The notes beneath the pieces were generated by a model, which was not told where the DNA came from, made no database searches, and worked only from the letters and a program-made list of their open reading frames with translations. A stretch of 47,249 nt of DNA. Origin: Modestobacter altitudinis (GTDB taxonomy: Bacteria; Actinomycetota; Actinomycetes; Mycobacteriales; Geodermatophilaceae). A program made the position numbers and the translations under genes. Where the stretch lies: assembly GCF_005930475.1 (NCBI RefSeq), contig NZ_SJEW01000036.1, positions 1-47,249 on the forward strand. The letters run 5' to 3'. Each line of letters starts with the position of its first letter. Position 1 is the stretch's first letter. Shown one piece after another: positions 30,615 to 43,298 of this stretch.

Positions 30615-32552
30615 ATGAACGAACCGAGCCAGGAGCCAGGTCCCACCCCCAGCCCGCTGGGTGCGCCGCCGGGGGAGTCCGCTCGAGCGCCGGACGGTCC
30701 CGCGGGCAGAGCGCACCCGGCGATCGCCGAGCCCCCACCCTGCATGGCGGACCGGCACTGGGACGTGGACCGGGTGCTGTTCGCCGTCGCGGCGGCCATG
30801 GCGGTGGGCTTCGTGGCCTGGGGCTTCTTCAGCCCCACCGGCCTGGGGTCCGCCAGCGGTACCGCGCTGGGGTGGATCACCGGCAACCTCGGCTGGTTCT
30901 TCGTGCTGCTGGCCACGGCGTTCGTGGTGTTCGTCATCTGGCTGGCAGCCAGCAGGTACGGCCGCATCCCGCTGGGCCGGGACGGCGAGCGGCCGGAGTT
31001 CCGCACCATCTCCTGGATCGCGATGATGTTCAGCGCCGGCATGGGCATCGGGCTCATGTTCTACGGCGTCGCGGAGCCCCTGGCCCACTACGTCTCCCCG
31101 CCGCCGCTCACGAACGAGCCCGAGACCTCGGCGGCCATCGAGACGGCGATGGCCACGACGCTGTTCCACTGGACGCTGCACCCGTGGGCCCTGTACGCCG
31201 TGGTCGGGCTGGCCATCGCCTACGGCACCTTCCGCCGGGGACGGCGTCAGCTGATCAGTTCCGCCTTCATCCCGCTCTTCGGTGAGCGCCGGGTCGCCGG
31301 GCCGGCCGGCCGGGTCATCGACGTCCTGGCGATCTTCGCCACGCTGTTCGGTTCGGCCGCCTCGCTCGGTCTGGGCGCCCTGCAGATCGGCAGCGGCATG
31401 GAGATCCTCGGCTGGGCCGGCAGCGTCGGCAACGGCGTGCTCGTCGCCATCATCGCCGTCCTGACGGCGGCCTTCGTCGTCTCGGCCGTCTCCGGCGTCG
31501 CCAAGGGGATCCAGTGGCTGTCGAACACGAACATGGTCCTGGCCCTGGTGCTGGCCGTGTTCGTCTTCGTCGCCGGACCGACGGTGTTCATCCTCAACCT
31601 GATCCCCGACGCGGTCGGCAGCTACTTCTCCGACCTGGGGGCCATGGCAGCCCGGACCGAGGCGACCGGCGGTGACGCGATGGCGACCTGGCTGCGTGGC
31701 TGGACCGTCTTCTACTGGGCCTGGTGGATCAGCTGGACGCCGTTCGTCGGGCTGTTCATCGCCCGGATCAGCCGTGGACGCACCATCCGCCAGTTCGTCA
31801 CCGGAGTCCTGCTGGTGCCGAGCGTGGTGAGCCTGCTGTGGTTCGCCGTCTTCGGCGGTGCCGGCATCGACCTCCAGCGCGGCGGTGTCGACGTCGCCGG
31901 GGAGGGCTCGTCGGAGGGGCAGCTCTTCGCCGTCCTGGAGCAGTACCCGCTGGCCACGGCCACGACCGTGCTCGTCATGGTCCTCGTGGGGATCTTCTTC
32001 GTCTCCGGCGCGGACGCGGCGTCCATCGTCATGGGCTCGCTCTCGCAGCGTGGCACGCTGGAGCCCAGCCGGTCCGTCGTCATCTTCTGGGGCGTGACCA
32101 TGGGAGCCGTCGCGGCGATCATGCTGCTGATCGGCGACGAGGGGGAGGCCCTCACCGGGCTGCAGAACCTGACGATCATCGCCGCTCTGCCGTTCGCGGT
32201 GGTGATGGCCGGGATGGCGGTGAGCCTGGTCAAGGACCTCCGCACTGATCCACTCGTCCTGCGCGGCAACTACGCGAACGTGGCGATCGAACAGGCCGTC
32301 GTCGACGGCATCAGCCGGCACGGCGACGACTTCGTCCTGGTCGTGGAGCGCGGACCGGGTGGGGAGGTGGTGCGGGCCGAACCGGTCCGGACGACGCCGC
32401 CGTCGGCTGTCGACCCGCGTCGGGACGCCGACCCGTCGGTTCCCACGGTGGGTGGGCAGGACCCGCTCCGGCCGCGGGAGGGGTTCCCGGTCCAGGTGGG
32501 CAGCGACCGGGAGGCGCACGTGACCGGACGGCCACGGGACCCGCGTGACTGA
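30615..32552 (+). CDS. BCCT-family glycine betaine/choline/carnitine transporter
   Basis: This 645-residue sodium- or proton-coupled symporter imports quaternary amines. A hydrophilic N-terminus of about 55 residues precedes twelve expected helices. The glycine-rich GMGIGLMFYGVAEPLAHY of TM3 and the Trp box WTVFYWAWWISWTPFVGLF (which forms the betaine cage in BetP) followed by ARISRGRTIR are diagnostic. A cytosolic C-terminus of about 80 residues rich in Arg, Asp and Pro could sense osmolality or ions as in BetP, though the sequence differs. The ATG at 30615 has a GGGGA ribosome site. Given the demethylation genes downstream, import as a nutrient is as likely as osmoprotection. A large hairpin follows the gene. 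Confidence 0.93.
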   Translation: MNEPSQEPGPTPSPLGAPPGESARAPDGPAGRAHPAIAEPPPCMADRHWDVDRVLFAVAAAMAVGFVAWGFFSPTGLGSASGTALGWITGNLGWFFVLLATAFVVFVIWLAASRYGRIPLGRDGERPEFRTISWIAMMFSAGMGIGLMFYGVAEPLAHYVSPPPLTNEPETSAAIETAMATTLFHWTLHPWALYAVVGLAIAYGTFRRGRRQLISSAFIPLFGERRVAGPAGRVIDVLAIFATLFGSAASLGLGALQIGSGMEILGWAGSVGNGVLVAIIAVLTAAFVVSAVSGVAKGIQWLSNTNMVLALVLAVFVFVAGPTVFILNLIPDAVGSYFSDLGAMAARTEATGGDAMATWLRGWTVFYWAWWISWTPFVGLFIARISRGRTIRQFVTGVLLVPSVVSLLWFAVFGGAGIDLQRGGVDVAGEGSSEGQLFAVLEQYPLATATTVLVMVLVGIFFVSGADAASIVMGSLSQRGTLEPSRSVVIFWGVTMGAVAAIMLLIGDEGEALTGLQNLTIIAALPFAVVMAGMAVSLVKDLRTDPLVLRGNYANVAIEQAVVDGISRHGDDFVLVVERGPGGEVVRAEPVRTTPPSAVDPRRDADPSVPTVGGQDPLRPREGFPVQVGSDREAHVTGRPRDPRD

Positions 32553-32587
32553 GTCCTCGCCGGTGTCCTCCGCCCGCTGATCCGGCG

Positions 32588-32652
32588 GGCCCGACGGGCA
32601 GGCCTCCTGGCGGTGGACTCCCCACCGTCAGGGGGCCTGCGCTCGTCGGGCC
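32588..32652 (+). terminator. Very long hairpin after the BCCT gene
   Basis: The inner stem has 19-base arms (32598-32616 and 32622-32640) that pair throughout with only two G-U wobbles, around a five-base loop ACTCC. An outer 9-base stem GGCCCGACG/CGTCGGGCC (32588-32596 and 32644-32652) is perfect, with a small internal loop between them. It begins 36 bases after the stop codon and ends 39 bases before the next promoter, so it is a strong terminator candidate. Confidence 0.75.
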
Positions 32653-32690
32653 GCCCCCTGGGCGTCGGGATGCCGCCAGCAGTCCGCCCC

Positions 32691-32719
32691 TTGACCGCCT
32701 CGACGAGCCCGCCTAGTCT
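32691..32719 (+). promoter_or_regulatory. Promoter of the soxBDAG-dmgO operon
   Basis: TTGACC (32691-32696) and TAGTCT (32714-32719) are separated by exactly 17 bases, the best -35/-10 pair in the window. Transcription should begin near 32726, just before the CTGATATACCAG operator. Confidence 0.7.
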
Positions 32720-32728
32720 TCTACACGA

Positions 32729-32740
32729 CTGATATACCAG
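32729..32740. promoter_or_regulatory. GntR-type operator CTGATATACCAG before soxB
   Basis: This near-perfect palindrome starts about 10 bases after the -10 box and recurs exactly in the gntR-sdaA divergent region (40963-40974). Palindromes of the form CTGGTATACCAG are typical of FCD-type GntR regulators, so the GntR protein encoded at 40221-40889 is the likely binder, acting as repressor. Confidence 0.7.
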
Positions 32741-32771
32741 TTTGCCGCACCCGACCGACGGAGAGCGCCCG

Positions 32772-34004
32772 ATGAGCCCCCGCACCCCCGGCGCGGACCT
32801 GCCGGAGCACCCGGACCTCCTGTGGCACGACCGCGAGCCGAAGCGCTCCTACGACGTCGTGATCGTCGGTGGTGGCGGCCACGGCCTGGCCACGGCCCAC
32901 TACCTCGCGAAGGACCACGGCATCACGAACGTCGCGGTGCTGGAGAAGGGGTGGCTGGGCGGCGGCAACATGGCCCGCAACACCACCATCATCCGGTCCA
33001 ACTACCTGTGGGACGAGAGCTCGGCGATCTACGAGCACTCGCTCAAGCTCTGGGAGGGGCTGGAGGAGGACCTCGGCTACCCGATCCTGTTCAGCCAGCG
33101 CGGCGTCCTGAACCTGGCGCACACGCTGCAGGACGTCCGGGACAGCGTCCGCCGGGTCGAGGCCAACAAGCTCAACGGCGTCGACGCGGAGTGGCTCGAC
33201 CCGGACGAGGTCCGCAAGGTCTGCCCGATCGTCAACACCGCCGGCGACATCCGCTACCCGGTCCTGGGGGCCACGTACCAGCCACGCGCGGGCATCGCGA
33301 AGCACGACTACGTCGCCTGGGGCTTCGCCCGTCGGGCGGACGAGGCCGGGATCGACCTGATCCAGGACTGCGAGGTCACCGGGTTCACCACCGACGGCGA
33401 CCGGGTCACCGGCGTGCGCACCACCCGCGGCGACATCGCCACCGGCAGCGTCGCCCTCTGCGCCGCCGGGCACACCTCGGTGCTCACCGACCTGCTCGGC
33501 ATCCCCGTCCCGGTGCAGAGCCACCCGCTGCAGGCGCTGGTCTCCGAGCTGCTGGAGCCGGTGCACCCCACGGTGGTCATGTCCAACGCCGTCCACGTCT
33601 ACGTGTCCCAGGCGCACAAGGGCGAGCTGGTCATGGGAGCCGGCGTCGACTCCTACAACGGCTACGGCCAGCGGGGCGCCTTCTCCATCATCGAGCGCCA
33701 GATGGCCGCCGCGGTGGAGCTGTTCCCGGTCTTCGCCCGCGCGCACCTGCTGCGGACCTGGGGCGGCATCGTGGACACCAGCCCGGACGCCTCGCCGATC
33801 GTGGGACGCACCCCCTACGAGAACGTCTGGCTCAACTGCGGCTGGGGCACCGGCGGCTTCAAGGCGACCCCCGGCATCGGTTCGACCCTCGCGCACACCA
33901 TCGCCCACGGCGAGCCGCACCCGCTCGTGGCGCCGTTCACCCTGGAGCGCTTCGTCACCGGCGCCCTCGTCGACGAGCACGGCGCCGCCGCCGTGGCCCA
34001 CTGA
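32772..34004 (+). CDS. soxB: Sarcosine oxidase subunit beta
   Basis: Heterotetrameric sarcosine oxidase turns sarcosine into glycine, with hydrogen peroxide and, in the presence of tetrahydrofolate, 5,10-methylene-THF. The beta chain holds the non-covalent FAD site where sarcosine is oxidised and the covalent FMN. This 410-residue protein has the usual length. The FAD loop [18 protein letters not shown] sits near residue 30, [20 protein letters not shown] is the characteristic subunit-beta segment, and the C-terminal [16 protein letters not shown] closes the site. GGAGAG precedes the ATG. It is the first gene of soxB-soxD-soxA-soxG-dmgO. Confidence 0.96.
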   Translation: MSPRTPGADLPEHPDLLWHDREPKRSYDVVIVGGGGHGLATAHYLAKDHGITNVAVLEKGWLGGGNMARNTTIIRSNYLWDESSAIYEHSLKLWEGLEEDLGYPILFSQRGVLNLAHTLQDVRDSVRRVEANKLNGVDAEWLDPDEVRKVCPIVNTAGDIRYPVLGATYQPRAGIAKHDYVAWGFARRADEAGIDLIQDCEVTGFTTDGDRVTGVRTTRGDIATGSVALCAAGHTSVLTDLLGIPVPVQSHPLQALVSELLEPVHPTVVMSNAVHVYVSQAHKGELVMGAGVDSYNGYGQRGAFSIIERQMAAAVELFPVFARAHLLRTWGGIVDTSPDASPIVGRTPYENVWLNCGWGTGGFKATPGIGSTLAHTIAHGEPHPLVAPFTLERFVTGALVDEHGAAAVAH

Positions 34005-34018
34005 ACCCAGGAGTCCCC

Positions 34019-34297
34019 GTGCAGCTCATCGCATGCCCGTGGTGCGGCCCCCGCGAGGAGGTCGAGTTCTCCTACGGCGGCCAGGCCCACGTGCCCCACC
34101 CCGCGGCCCCGGCCGACCTCAACGACGAGGAGTGGGCCCACTACGTCTTCTTCCGCGCCAACCCGAAGGGCCGCTTCGCCGAACGCTGGAACCACAGCGC
34201 CGGGTGTCGCCGCTGGTTCAACGCGGTCCGCGACACGGCCACGTACCGCTTCGAGGCCGTGTACCGCCTCGACGACCCCCGGCCGGTGACCCCGTGA
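34019..34297 (+). CDS. soxD: Sarcosine oxidase subunit delta
   Basis: This small 92-residue subunit binds zinc and helps assemble the tetramer. The zinc ligands are visible: CPWC near residue 6 and HSAGC near residue 60. The typical segments FSYGGQAHVPHP and VFFRANPKGRFAERWNH are intact. It starts with GTG 14 bases after the soxB stop (AGGAG upstream) and its stop overlaps the soxA start by four bases (GTGA). It is a normal member of the family in sequence and position. Confidence 0.94.
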   Translation: MQLIACPWCGPREEVEFSYGGQAHVPHPAAPADLNDEEWAHYVFFRANPKGRFAERWNHSAGCRRWFNAVRDTATYRFEAVYRLDDPRPVTP

Positions 34298-37156
34298 CGA
34301 GCACCCACCGCACCGTCGAGGGCGGGCGCATCGACCGCACCACCACCCTCGGGTTCACCTTCGACGGGGAGGCCCTGACCGGCCACCCCGGCGACACCCT
34401 GGCCTCGGCGCTGCTGGCCGCGGGGCGGCACTCGATCGCCACCAGCGTGAAGCTCGGGCGCCCCCGCGGCGTGGCGGGCGCCTGGGCCGAGGACCCGTGC
34501 GGCCTGGTGCAGATCGAGGAGCCGTTCCCCGAGCCGATGCTGCTGGCGACCACCGTCGAGCTCTACGACGGGCTGGCCGCCTCCGGCCTGCCCGGCCAGG
34601 GGCGCCTGGCCGACGTGCCCGACTCCGCGCGGTACGACGCCGTCCACCACCACGTCGACGTGCTGGTGGTCGGGGCCGGACCGGCCGGCCTGGCCGCCGC
34701 CCTCACCGCGGCCCGGGCCGGGGCCAGGGTCGCCCTGGTGGACGAGCAGTCCGAGGCCGGCGGGTCCCTGCTGTCGGGCACCGACCAGCTCGACGGGGTC
34801 CCCGCGACCGCCTGGGTCGAGGCCGCCGTGCAGGAACTGGCCGGTTCTCCGGAGGTCCTGCACCTGCAGCGCACCACGGCCTTCGGCAGCTACGACGACG
34901 GTTTCGTCCTCGCGCTCGAGCGGCGCACCGACCACCTCGGCGCCGCAGCACCCGAGCACCTGTCCCGCCAGCGGGTGTGGCGGCTGCGCGCCCGGTCGGT
35001 CGTGGTCGCCACCGGCGCCCACGAGCGCCCCGTCGTCTTCGCCGACAACGACCGCCCGGGGATCATGCTGGCCGGCGCGGCCCGGACGTTCCTGCACCGC
35101 TACGGAGTGCTGCCCGGCCGGGAGGCCGTCGTCTTCACCACCAACGACAGCGCCTACGACGCCGCCCTGGACCTGTCCCGGGCCGGCGTCCGGGTGCAGG
35201 CGGTGGTCGACGCCCGGCCGGACGGCGCACCGCACCGGCGGGCGGAGTGCGACGACGCCGGCATCCCGGTGCTCCCCGGGTCCGTGGTCACCGGCACCCG
35301 CGGCGTCGAGCGGGTGACGCACGCGCTCGTCGCCCCGCTGGCCGGGGGCGAGGTCGGCGCCAGTTCCGCGGTGGGGTGCGACCTGCTGCTGGTGAGCGGC
35401 GGCTGGAACCCGGCGGTCCACCTGTACAGCCAGGCCCGGGGACGCCTCCGCTACGACGAGGAGCTCGGCGCCTTCCTGCCCGGCGACGACGTCGACGGCC
35501 TGGCCGCCGCCGGCGCAGCCGCCGGGGTGACCGACCTGGCCGGGTGCCTGGCCGACGGGCAGCGGGTGGGCCGCGCCGCGTTGGCGTCGCTGCAGCTCGA
35601 GCCGGCCGCCGACGACCGGCTGCCCTCGGCACCGGAGTTCAGGACGCCGGCCGCGCCGATGGTCCTGTGGCGGGTGCCGGACACCTCGGGGGCGGAGGGC
35701 ACCACCCAGTTCGTCGACCTGCAGCGCGACGCGACGGTCGCCGACATCGCCCGCGCCGTCGGGGCCGGCCTCCGGTCGATCGAGCACGTCAAGCGCTACA
35801 CGACCATCGGCACCGCGCACGACCAGGGGAAGACCTCCGGCGTCCTCACCTCGGGGATCACCGCCGAGCTGCTCGGCGTCCCCGTCCGGGCGACCGGCAC
35901 CACCACGTTCCGGCCGCCCTACACACCGGTGTCCTTCGCCGCGCTCGCCGGGCGGGACCGGGGCCGGCTCTTCGACCCGGAGCGGGTCACCGCGGTCCAC
36001 GGGTGGCACGTCGCGCAGGGGGCCGTCTTCGAGGACGTCGGGCAGTGGGTGCGACCGCGGTACTACCCGCAGCCGGGGGAGGACATGAACGCCGCGGTGC
36101 TGCGCGAGTGCGCGGCGGTGCGCACCTCGGTCGGCATCCTCGACGGCTCCACGCTCGGCAAGATCGACGTCCAGGGTCCCGACGCCGCCGTCCTGCTCGA
36201 CCGCATCTACACCAACCTGATGAGCAGCCTGAAGGTCGGCTCGGTGCGCTACGGCGTGCTGTGCGGCGTCGACGGCATGGTCATCGACGACGGCACCGTG
36301 CTGCGCCTGGCCGAGGACCGCTTCCTGGCCCTGACCACCACCGGCGGCGCGGCGAAGGTCCTGGACTGGATGGAGGAGTGGGTCCAGACGGAGTGGCCGG
36401 ACCTGCGGGTGCACTGCACCTCGGTCACCGAGCAGTGGGTCACCTTCCCGGTGGTGGGTCCCCGCTCGCGGGACGTCATCGGCGCCGTGTTCCCCGGCGT
36501 GGACGTCGCCAACGAGGCGTTCCCGTTCATGACCTGGCGGGACACGACGCTGGACGGGGTGCCCGTCCGGCTGGCCCGGATCAGCTTCTCCGGGGAGCTC
36601 GCCTACGAGGTCCACCTCAACGCCTGGTACGCCATGGCCGTCTGGACCAGGCTGATCGAGGCCGGGCGCCGGTACGGCATCACGCCCTACGGCACGGAGA
36701 CCATGCACGTGCTCCGGGCCGAGAAGGGCTACCCGATCATCGGCCAGGACACCGACGGCACCGTCACCCCGCACGACCTGGGCATGGCCTGGGCGGTGTC
36801 GAAGAAGAAGCCCGACTTCATCGGCAAGCGCTCCTTCGCCCGGCCCGCCAACACCGACCCGCGGCGCAAGCAGCTGGTCGGTCTGCTGCCCACCGACGGG
36901 AGCACCGTGCTGCCGGAGGGGTCCCAGGTCGTGGAGCTCCACCCGGACGGCGTCCTCCCGCCGCCGCCGGTGCCGATGCTGGGCCACGTGACCTCGAGCT
37001 ACCGCAGCGCCGAGCTCGGTCGGCCCTTCGCCCTCGCCCTGGTCCGCGCCGGCCGGTCGAGGATCGGCGAGACCCTGCACGTCCCGCTGGACGGGTCCCT
37101 CGTGCCCGTGGAGGTCACCGCGTCGGTCCTGGTGGACCCGGAAGGAGCCCGCCGAG

Positions 37157-37164
<8 letters not shown>
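34294..37164 (+). CDS. soxA: Sarcosine oxidase subunit alpha
   Basis: This 956-residue chain carries the NAD-binding domain and the folate domain of sarcosine oxidase. An N-terminal 2Fe-2S-ferredoxin-like fold without cysteine cluster (GHPGDTLASALLAAG) precedes a nucleotide-binding domain with VLVVGAGPAGLAAALTAARA near residue 125. From about residue 580 the C-terminal half is GcvT-like (ECAAVRTSVGILDGSTLGKI, SFSGELAYEVHLNAW), which accepts the methylene group and makes 5,10-methylene-THF. The GTG start overlaps the soxD stop, and the soxG gene overlaps its end by eight bases. All parts look intact. Confidence 0.95.
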
Positions 37165-40215
<3,051 letters not shown>

Positions 40216-40220
40216 GCTCC

Positions 40221-40889
40221 TCAGATCACCGCGCGGACGGCGGTCTCGAAGCCGAGGACGTGCTGCCGGGCCAGTTCGTCGGCACGGTCGGCGTCCCCCG
40301 TGGCGATCGCCTGCAGCAGGTGCACGTGCTCCCCGACGTGCTCGTCCACCGTCGGCAGGCGGTCCAGGAACAGGCAGAAGATGCGCGTCGCCAGGTTGTC
40401 GTAGCGGATCAGCACGTCCTCGAGGTGGGGGTTCCCGGCCACCCGGTAGATCGCGCGGTGGACCGACAGGTCGCACCGCATGAGCTCGGCACGGTCCGCC
40501 TGGGCGACGTCCATCTCCTGGATCCGGACCGCGAGCTCGGCGAGCTCGGCACGCTCGCCGCGGGTGGCGCGCTCGGCGGCGCGTCGGGCGGCGAGTGGTT
40601 CCAGCTGCACCCGGATCTCGGAGATGTGCGCGAGGTCGGAGATGTCCATCCCCGTCGCGAACGTCCCGCGGCGGGGGAACGACACGACGAGGCGATCGAC
40701 CTCCAGGCGCTTGAGCGCCTCCCGCACCGGGGTCCGGCCCACCCCCAGCGCCTTGGCCAGCCCGTCGTCGTCGATCGGCTCGCCGGGACGGATGTCGAGC
40801 ATGATCAGCTGGTCCCGGATCGCGACGTACGCCCGCTCGGCCAGCGACGAGGCGGCAGCGGCGTCCGGGTCCAGCGGTGCAGCGGTCAC
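40221..40889 (-). CDS. GntR/FCD regulator of the sarcosine-dimethylglycine genes
   Basis: This 222-residue regulator has a winged helix-turn-helix ([20 protein letters not shown] then [16 protein letters not shown]) at about residues 35-75 and an FCD effector domain with conserved histidines ([31 protein letters not shown]). The GTG start at 40889 lies six bases after a TAGGAT box (40896-40901, minus strand), so the mRNA may be leaderless. It sits between dmgO (convergent) and sdaA (divergent). The palindrome CTGATATACCAG occurs in its own upstream region and before soxB, so it is the likely repressor of both units, perhaps responding to dimethylglycine, sarcosine or glycine. The ligand is inferred. 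Confidence 0.87.
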   Translation of the reverse strand: MTAAPLDPDAAAASSLAERAYVAIRDQLIMLDIRPGEPIDDDGLAKALGVGRTPVREALKRLEVDRLVVSFPRRGTFATGMDISDLAHISEIRVQLEPLAARRAAERATRGERAELAELAVRIQEMDVAQADRAELMRCDLSVHRAIYRVAGNPHLEDVLIRYDNLATRIFCLFLDRLPTVDEHVGEHVHLLQAIATGDADRADELARQHVLGFETAVRAVI

Positions 40890-40962
40890 CAGGTCATCCT
40901 AGGTGCTGATCGCCGCAGGGTCTTGCCCCCGGAGAGGGAAAGACATACCGTCAAGCAGCACA

Positions 40963-40974
40963 CTGATATACCAG
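40963..40974. promoter_or_regulatory. GntR-type operator CTGATATACCAG between gntR and sdaA
   Basis: This is an exact copy of the 12-base palindrome before soxB, with one shared flanking base on the left. It lies 39 bases before the sdaA start and 74 bases from the GntR start, so it could control both genes. Confidence 0.7.
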
Positions 40975-41012
40975 GCGGCGTAGTGCTGCACCGGGTCGGG
41001 CGGAGGAGCGGC

Positions 41013-42386
41013 ATGACCATCAGTGCCTTCGACCTGTTCACGGTCGGCATCGGTCCGTCCAGCTCGCACACCGTCGGACCCATGCGAGCGGCGTTCCTCT
41101 TCGTCACCCGCCTGCAGGACGAGGGCCTCCTCGGCCAGGTCGCCGGCGTCCGGTGCGAGCTGTTCGGGTCCCTGGGCGCGACCGGCCACGGCCACGGCAG
41201 CGTGAAGGCCGTCGTCCTCGGGCTTGAGGGTGAGCAGCCCGACCTGGTCGACCCCCTGACCGCGGAGCCCCGGGTCGAGTCGATCCGCCGCGAGGGGAGG
41301 CTCCGGCTGGCCGGCGCGCACCCCGTCGCGTTCTCCGTGGCCGACGACGTCGTGCTGCACCGCCGGAAGCGGCTGGACTTCCACAGCAACGGCGTGGTGT
41401 TCCGGGCCCTCGGCGCCGACGGGCGGGAGCTGCGCCGGCGCGAGTACTACTCGGTGGGCGGCGGCTTCGTCCTCGACGAGGACGCGGCCGGCGCCCCGGT
41501 GCTCGTGGCGGACAGCACGCCGGTCCGCCACCCGTTCCGCACCGGCGAGGAGCTGCTGGCCCGCACCCGCGAGTCCGGGCTGCGGATCAGCGACGTGATG
41601 CTCGCCAACGAGCTCTCCTGGCGCAGCGAGGCCGAGGTCCGCGACGGCCTGCTGCACATCTGGTCGGTGATGCAGGAGTGCGTGGAGCGCGGCACCCGTA
41701 CGGCCGGCGTGCTGCCTGGCGGACTGAAGGTGCGCCGGCGCGCGGCGGCGCTCCGGGCCCAGCTGGAGGCCCATCCGGAGGTGCCCGACCCGCTCCTGGC
41801 GATGGAGTGGGTGACCCTCTACGCGCTCGCGGTGAACGAGGAGAACGCCGCGGGCGGCCGGGTGGTGACCGCGCCGACCAACGGTGCCGCCGGGATCGTG
41901 CCCGCGGTGCTGCACCACCACCGCGACGTCGTCGGCAGCTCCTCGGAGGACGACGTCGTCCGCTTCCTGCTGACGGCCGCCGCGATCGGTCTGCTGTTCA
42001 AGGAGAACGCCTCCATCTCCGGAGCCGAGGTCGGCTGCCAGGGTGAGGTGGGCTCGGCCTGCTCGATGGCCGCCGCCGGCCTGGCCGAGCTGCTCGGGGG
42101 GACGCCGGAGCAGGTGGAGAACGCCGCAGAGATCGGCATCGAGCACAACCTGGGGCTGACCTGCGACCCCGTCGGGGGGCTGGTGCAGATCCCGTGCATC
42201 GAGCGCAACGCCGTCGGCGCGGTCAAGGCCATCACCGCTGCCCGGCTGGCCGTACGTGGTGACGGGCGGCACCACGTCTCCCTGGACAAGGCCATCAAGA
42301 CGATGCGGGAGACCGGCGCCGACATGAAGGACAAGTACAAGGAGACCGCCCGTGGCGGCCTGGCGCTCAACGTCGTCGAGTGCTGA
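41013..42386 (+). CDS. sdaA: L-serine ammonia-lyase (iron-sulfur, single chain)
   Basis: The enzyme deaminates L-serine to pyruvate and ammonia. In this locus it would consume serine formed from the glycine and methylene-THF released by betaine demethylation. The 457-residue protein has the beta domain first ([20 protein letters not shown]) and the alpha domain after about residue 180 ([20 protein letters not shown]). The 4Fe-4S cysteines are seen in [26 protein letters not shown] and the C-terminal Cys. The ATG at 41013 has a strong GGAGGAG. It forms an operon with purU (10-base gap) and carries the GntR operator upstream. Confidence 0.95.
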   Translation: MTISAFDLFTVGIGPSSSHTVGPMRAAFLFVTRLQDEGLLGQVAGVRCELFGSLGATGHGHGSVKAVVLGLEGEQPDLVDPLTAEPRVESIRREGRLRLAGAHPVAFSVADDVVLHRRKRLDFHSNGVVFRALGADGRELRRREYYSVGGGFVLDEDAAGAPVLVADSTPVRHPFRTGEELLARTRESGLRISDVMLANELSWRSEAEVRDGLLHIWSVMQECVERGTRTAGVLPGGLKVRRRAAALRAQLEAHPEVPDPLLAMEWVTLYALAVNEENAAGGRVVTAPTNGAAGIVPAVLHHHRDVVGSSSEDDVVRFLLTAAAIGLLFKENASISGAEVGCQGEVGSACSMAAAGLAELLGGTPEQVENAAEIGIEHNLGLTCDPVGGLVQIPCIERNAVGAVKAITAARLAVRGDGRHHVSLDKAIKTMRETGADMKDKYKETARGGLALNVVEC

Positions 42387-42396
42387 GGAGGCACCC

Positions 42397-43245
42397 GTGT
42401 CCCGACCCCTCACCCTCACGCTCAGCTGCGCCGAGCGCCCGGGCATCGTGCACGCCGTCAGCTCGTTCCTGTTCGAGCACGGCTGCGACATCGTCGAGCA
42501 CCAGCAGTTCGACGACCCACTCCGCGGGCAGCTGTTCGCGCGCACCGCCTTCGTGTGCGCCGAGGACACCGACGCCGACCGGCTGTCCGCGGCCTTCCAG
42601 GTGGTGGCCGACCGGTTCGGCATGTCCTACCAGGTGGCCGGCGACCGGCCGGAGCGCGTCCTCGTGATGGTCTCCACGCTCGGGCACTGCCTCAACGACC
42701 TCGTCTTCCGGTGGCGCGCAGGCAACCTCGGCGGCGAGCTGGTCGTCGTGGTGTCCAACCACGAGGACCTGCGACCGATGGCGGAGGCTGCCGGGCTGCC
42801 GTTCGTGCACGTGCCCGTGACCCCCGGCGGCAAGCGCGGGGCCGAGGCCCGGCTGCTCGAGCTGGTCGACGAGTACCGCGTCGACCTCGTCGTGCTGGCC
42901 CGGTACATGCAGGTGCTCTCCGACGAGACGTGCTCAGCCCTGCACGGTCGGGCGATCAACATCCACCACTCGTTCCTGCCGGGCTTCAAGGGCGCCAAGC
43001 CCTACCACCAGGCCTTCGACCGCGGCGTCAAGCTCGTCGGGGCGACCGCCCACTACGTCACCGCCGACCTGGACGAGGGGCCGATCATCGAGCAGGAGGT
43101 CATCCGCATCGACCACACGTTCGACCCGCGCGCGCTGGCCACCGTCGGCCAGGACGCCGAGGCGCTCGCCCTGTCCCGCGCGGTGCGCTGGCACACCGAA
43201 CAGCGGGTGCTGCTCAACGGCCACAGCACCGTCGTCTTCCGCTGA
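42397..43245 (+). CDS. purU: Formyltetrahydrofolate deformylase
   Basis: The enzyme hydrolyses 10-formyl-THF to formate and THF, releasing folate when one-carbon units are in excess, as during betaine, dimethylglycine and sarcosine breakdown. The 282-residue protein has an N-terminal ACT domain ([19 protein letters not shown]), which binds regulatory amino acids, and a C-terminal hydrolase domain. Catalytic residues are visible in [20 protein letters not shown] (Asn, His) and [10 protein letters not shown] (Asp). It starts with GTG at 42397 after TGAGGAGG, in operon with sdaA. This arrangement is known from sarcosine oxidase loci of Arthrobacter and Corynebacterium. Confidence 0.95.
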   Translation: MSRPLTLTLSCAERPGIVHAVSSFLFEHGCDIVEHQQFDDPLRGQLFARTAFVCAEDTDADRLSAAFQVVADRFGMSYQVAGDRPERVLVMVSTLGHCLNDLVFRWRAGNLGGELVVVVSNHEDLRPMAEAAGLPFVHVPVTPGGKRGAEARLLELVDEYRVDLVVLARYMQVLSDETCSALHGRAINIHHSFLPGFKGAKPYHQAFDRGVKLVGATAHYVTADLDEGPIIEQEVIRIDHTFDPRALATVGQDAEALALSRAVRWHTEQRVLLNGHSTVVFR

Positions 43246-43266
43246 ACCGGGCGCAGGGCACGGTGG

Positions 43267-43298
43267 TGACCGGTGTGCGGCGGGCTCGAGTCCGGTCA
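43267..43298. terminator. Hairpin between purU and the ferredoxin reductase gene
   Basis: TGACCGG (43267-43273) and CCGGTCA (43292-43298) are perfect 7-base arms with an 18-base loop. The right arm contains the stop of the minus-strand reductase gene. It lies between convergent genes and may end both transcripts. Confidence 0.35.

Noticed and set aside
40890..41012. Glycine riboswitch or T-box before sdaA
   Set aside because: The region is short and shows no paired aptamer pattern; a GntR palindrome explains regulation better.
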